DNA of 54,688 nt from Aliiglaciecola lipolytica. Its GTDB lineage: Bacteria > Pseudomonadota > Gammaproteobacteria > Enterobacterales > Alteromonadaceae. The position numbers and the translations under genes were made by a program. The notes below the pieces were generated by a model that worked only from the letters and a program-made list of their open reading frames with translations, ran no database searches and was not told the DNA's origin. Positions within the stretch are counted from its first letter, which is position 1, and each line of letters starts with the position of its first letter. The DNA is taken from positions 1 to 54,688 of the forward strand of contig NZ_JAHKPT010000002.1 of the NCBI RefSeq assembly GCF_018860635.1. The letters run 5' to 3'. Of this stretch, positions 52,370 to 54,688 are shown piece by piece.

Positions 52370-54066
52370 TTTTTTGGTCCTCTTGCTTTCATATCTTGTG
52401 CGACCGCTGCCTTTCGAACCTGCTTCAACAAGCCTAGGCACTCTATGATTTGTCTGAGACCCGCATGTCGATACCTAATATGCTCTAACTTTTTTTCATC
52501 CCCTTCAGTTTCAGTCGACTCTAATGATAAAGGTGATTGGTGAAATGCTTTGACTAAACCTAAAACCATGGTTTTAGAAATATGTAAATAGCTACCGCAA
52601 CTAGGACAGTATTTGGCAAGTTTTGGAGCTTTATAACTGCATGCATGGCACGTGCTGTTAACGCGGTAAGGGCCAGCCAAAACATTGATAATAAAATGCA
52701 CTAAAAATGGTAGAGCAGAGAAGATGAATACTTTCGGTGGTAAAGTCCAAGGAACTAAAGCCGCCACTTTGCTTTGACCTACATAATTATCGTAATACAC
52801 AGTCAAACTAAAAATACTAACGGTTAGCAAAAACCATAAAAAGCGATATTGCTCTTTGCGTATGAAAATTGCGTACAGCCATACAATAATAGTGGAAGAT
52901 ACTATTGCGTAAATTATACCTTCAATGTAAGCCAGCAAAAAGTCCAACTGAATAGGTTGTCGAACAAAATAAAACCAGTAGTTTGGAAACACACCGTCTT
53001 GTAAATTCCAACCGAGGGAATTGAGTAAATTTCCCAATTCAAAGTAGGCTATATAGGCTAATAAGTAGATAACATGAGAAGCAAACGTCACAACGAGCAA
53101 GGTTGAGATGACACTTTTAAATAATACAAAGAAAAACTCTTTCGAAAGGGGTTCTAATAACCTAGCTGTTTTAATCAAAAATGGTAAATTTAACGCGATG
53201 ATAAGAATTACTAGAGTTGATTGGGTATTGAAGGTTAGTAGGCAGTAGAAGTATAGGGGGATAAACAAAAAGTGAATGTTAAACGTAGAGTTACTGAACA
53301 TAAGCAACAAGAAGTGTTGTCCTTTAACAATTTTTTCGTTGCGTTTGTTGCTTCGTAAAATATGCAACACATCGCTATTGTGTTTGATAAAACGGTTAAC
53401 AAAATACCAAATTCCCGAAAAGCCGATGGTTATGCCTGAAGCTATTAAAAGCAAGCACAAAAAAACGGAGAATATGCCAATTAAAAATTGCCGCGGCTGA
53501 ATTTGCGATGAGATAGCAAATACAAATTCAAGTATTTCAAGAGATACAAAATAAGCGATTACAACCGCGACTAGGGCCGTCCAAGTAAGCCATTTGTAAT
53601 TCGCAGAAAGGGATTTGATCAAGGTAATTAAACCGAATGTATACAGACTAAATAACAGCAACGAACAGAGGAAAAACAGTGAACCCTGTAAAAATGAAAT
53701 CTCAGCTCGGATTGTGATGAATAGAATATAGGTCAGAATAAATGCCTGTATTGCAATTGTGCCAAGGTGATAGCCAATAAGATGAAACATCCCATTATAG
53801 GCACCTTTGTTCAACAGCTGTCCTTGATTGATGATGTCATTAACAGTTGAAATATTTCGTATTGAATCGGTTAAATCAATAAAGATGTTGTATATGCAAA
53901 ATAGTGCGATGCATAAGGCAAAATATGCACTGTGAGTGATGGGGTAAATATATTCAAAAACTAATGGGTAGCTATAAAAACACGTGAGTACATAGGTCAG
54001 TGCGACGCAAGTATGAAAGACTAGCGCTATATTCGTGTTTTTGTTGTGTTCATTACTCGATGGCAT
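52366..54066 (-). CDS. Polytopic membrane protein with C-terminal zinc ribbon (paralogue 1)
   Basis: A 566-aa protein with about 12 hydrophobic segments. It ends in a zinc ribbon (CHACSYKAPKLAKYCPSCGS, C-x2-C-x10-C-x2-C) and a ~65-residue charged tail. It is the first gene of the three-gene operon. The ATG at 54066 is preferred; a TTG at 54075 is also possible, and no strong ribosome site is visible. Paralogy with the following gene covers the membrane region and the ribbon. No transporter or enzyme signature was recognised, so no function is given. Confidence 0.6.
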   Translation of the reverse strand: MPSSNEHNKNTNIALVFHTCVALTYVLTCFYSYPLVFEYIYPITHSAYFALCIALFCIYNIFIDLTDSIRNISTVNDIINQGQLLNKGAYNGMFHLIGYHLGTIAIQAFILTYILFITIRAEISFLQGSLFFLCSLLLFSLYTFGLITLIKSLSANYKWLTWTALVAVVIAYFVSLEILEFVFAISSQIQPRQFLIGIFSVFLCLLLIASGITIGFSGIWYFVNRFIKHNSDVLHILRSNKRNEKIVKGQHFLLLMFSNSTFNIHFLFIPLYFYCLLTFNTQSTLVILIIALNLPFLIKTARLLEPLSKEFFFVLFKSVISTLLVVTFASHVIYLLAYIAYFELGNLLNSLGWNLQDGVFPNYWFYFVRQPIQLDFLLAYIEGIIYAIVSSTIIVWLYAIFIRKEQYRFLWFLLTVSIFSLTVYYDNYVGQSKVAALVPWTLPPKVFIFSALPFLVHFIINVLAGPYRVNSTCHACSYKAPKLAKYCPSCGSYLHISKTMVLGLVKAFHQSPLSLESTETEGDEKKLEHIRYRHAGLRQIIECLGLLKQVRKAAVAQDMKARGPKK

Positions 54067-54551
54067 TTTGCGCAAGTCCGTTTACATTTGAATATAACAT
54101 GCAATAAAGTTTTTAGAGATTATCTAAAAATTAACATGTTTATAACTGTGCGACAAACATTCAACACAAAGTCAACTTTTTACAATTGGACAGGCATAAT
54201 TTTTCAAAAGGACTTCAAATAAAGGAAAAAGCGGACAGGAAAATAAATACGAAAAAAATAGACAAAAAAATAAATAAACAGTCATCAACAAAAAATAAAA
54301 TAAATAGACAGTCAAAATAAATAGAAAAAAATAAATAGACAGTCATTACTAGTCATCTACCGATTTGACGAGATTAATTAACGCTTAGGAGCAATTTAAT
54401 GGGTGCGAAAATTAGAATTTTTGATAAAAATAGATAAAAACTGGTTTTTACGCTGCTATACCCGATTGAAATTCAGCCGTCGTACCGCATTTCATCTGCG
54501 GGGACCTTTAAGCCATAAATTTAGGTTTTTTGAGCTCTTTAAAGCTTCATC
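54067..54551. other. AT-rich intergenic region with repeated motif
   Basis: 485 bp with no credible gene. It holds the promoter region of the zinc-ribbon operon and the motif repeats at 54272-54345. It also holds a CCGCA-N7-TGCGG hairpin (54485-54501), possibly a REP-type hairpin next to the transposase gene. Confidence 0.5.
54272..54345. repeat. Repeated AAATAAATAGACAGTCA motif
   Basis: Full copies lie at 54298-54314 and 54329-54345, a shortened copy AAATAAACAGTCA at 54272-54284, and a truncated AAATAAATAG at 54315-54324. They sit within a strongly A-rich strand. Read on the other strand each is TGACTGTCTATTTATTT. Confidence 0.7.
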
Positions 54552-54688
54552 CTAACCGTATTTCTGTCGACGTCGGCGTTTATATTTGTTGAGGGTATTG
54601 ATTTGACCTGCGGCCACACTAAACGATGTTTCAAAACTTGAGAATAAACATTGCCAGGATTTTTCATTCAAACCAAGTCGTTGTAAAA
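54552..54688 (-). CDS. C-terminus of a probable Y1 (REP-associated) transposase, partial
   Basis: An open frame enters from the right edge and ends with TAG at 54552: 45 codons, including LQRLGLNEKSWQCLFSSFE, FSVAAGQINTL and a basic end KYKRRRRQKYG. The pattern (RLGL-x-W...F...AG...) is like the C-terminus of the large IS200/RAYT-type transposases common in Shewanella and Alteromonadales. The catalytic HUH and Tyr parts lie outside the window, so the call rests on this tail only. Confidence 0.5.
   Translation of the reverse strand, partial: LQRLGLNEKSWQCLFSSFETSFSVAAGQINTLNKYKRRRRQKYG

Noticed and set aside
52370-52441. Longer N-terminus of zinc-ribbon paralogue 2
   Set aside because: It would overlap the upstream gene by 76 bp and encode a charged stretch. 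The GTG at 52369 has AGAGGA at the right distance and a 4-bp coupling overlap.

Overview
The window reads as chromosomal DNA of a low-GC marine gammaproteobacterium, most likely of the Alteromonadales (Glaciecola/Paraglaciecola/Aliiglaciecola type). This is inferred from two large TonB-dependent receptors, an MSHA-type pilin, paired photolyases, a SpoIIM/MoxR/DUF58 operon, and REP-like palindromes plus a probable REP-associated transposase end. No rRNA, tRNA or CRISPR array was seen.

Left part (1-24.6 kb), mostly housekeeping and stress genes: a FAN1-like VRR-NUC nuclease fused to a DEDDh exonuclease, a CPxCG zinc protein, the radical-SAM protein YgiQ, a two-gene photolyase operon (class I CPD type plus Fe-S type), an OmpA/DUF4398 lipoprotein, and an aspartoacylase-like amidohydrolase. 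A tightly packed membrane operon follows (DUF4234-RDD-SpoIIM-DUF4129-DUF4350-MoxR-DUF58). After it come hemN with an FNR-like box, a conserved 471-aa protein of unknown function, a solute-binding lipoprotein, a DUF2721 protein and a diheme cytochrome c-rhodanese fusion. REP-like palindromes and short tandem repeats sit directly at the 3' ends of several genes.

Middle (24.9-42.8 kb), accessory: an apparent inducible catabolic island. On the minus strand are a TonB receptor and a Tat-exported M24-family lipoprotein. On the plus strand are a LytTR membrane regulator, a VOC protein, a PrpR-like sigma-54 activator, a second TonB receptor, a class III CoA-transferase, an HMG-CoA-lyase-like enzyme and hydantoinase/oxoprolinase (or acetone-carboxylase-like) subunits A and B, closed by a strong terminator. 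Two places in the island carry TTTCA-N3-TGAAA palindromes phased at 20 bp, followed by GG-N10-GC sigma-54 promoters of nearly identical sequence. These look like the operator and promoter signature of the PrpR-like activator. The substrate is unknown.

Right part (42.9-54.7 kb): a membrane-anchored glutaredoxin-like protein, a DUF2891 protein, an unrecognised acidic protein, a nitroreductase, a cytochrome b561 behind two nested dyads, an orphan MshA-like pilin with an unassigned open frame downstream, and a TIGR01777 oxidoreductase. Then comes a three-gene minus-strand operon I do not recognise: two paralogous polytopic membrane proteins, each ending in a cytosolic-type zinc ribbon, and a cysteine-rich zinc-finger partner, translationally coupled throughout. 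This is the best candidate for an undescribed system. The window ends in an AT-rich region with a repeated TGACTGTCTATTTATTT motif and the C-terminus of a probable Y1 (REP-associated) transposase.
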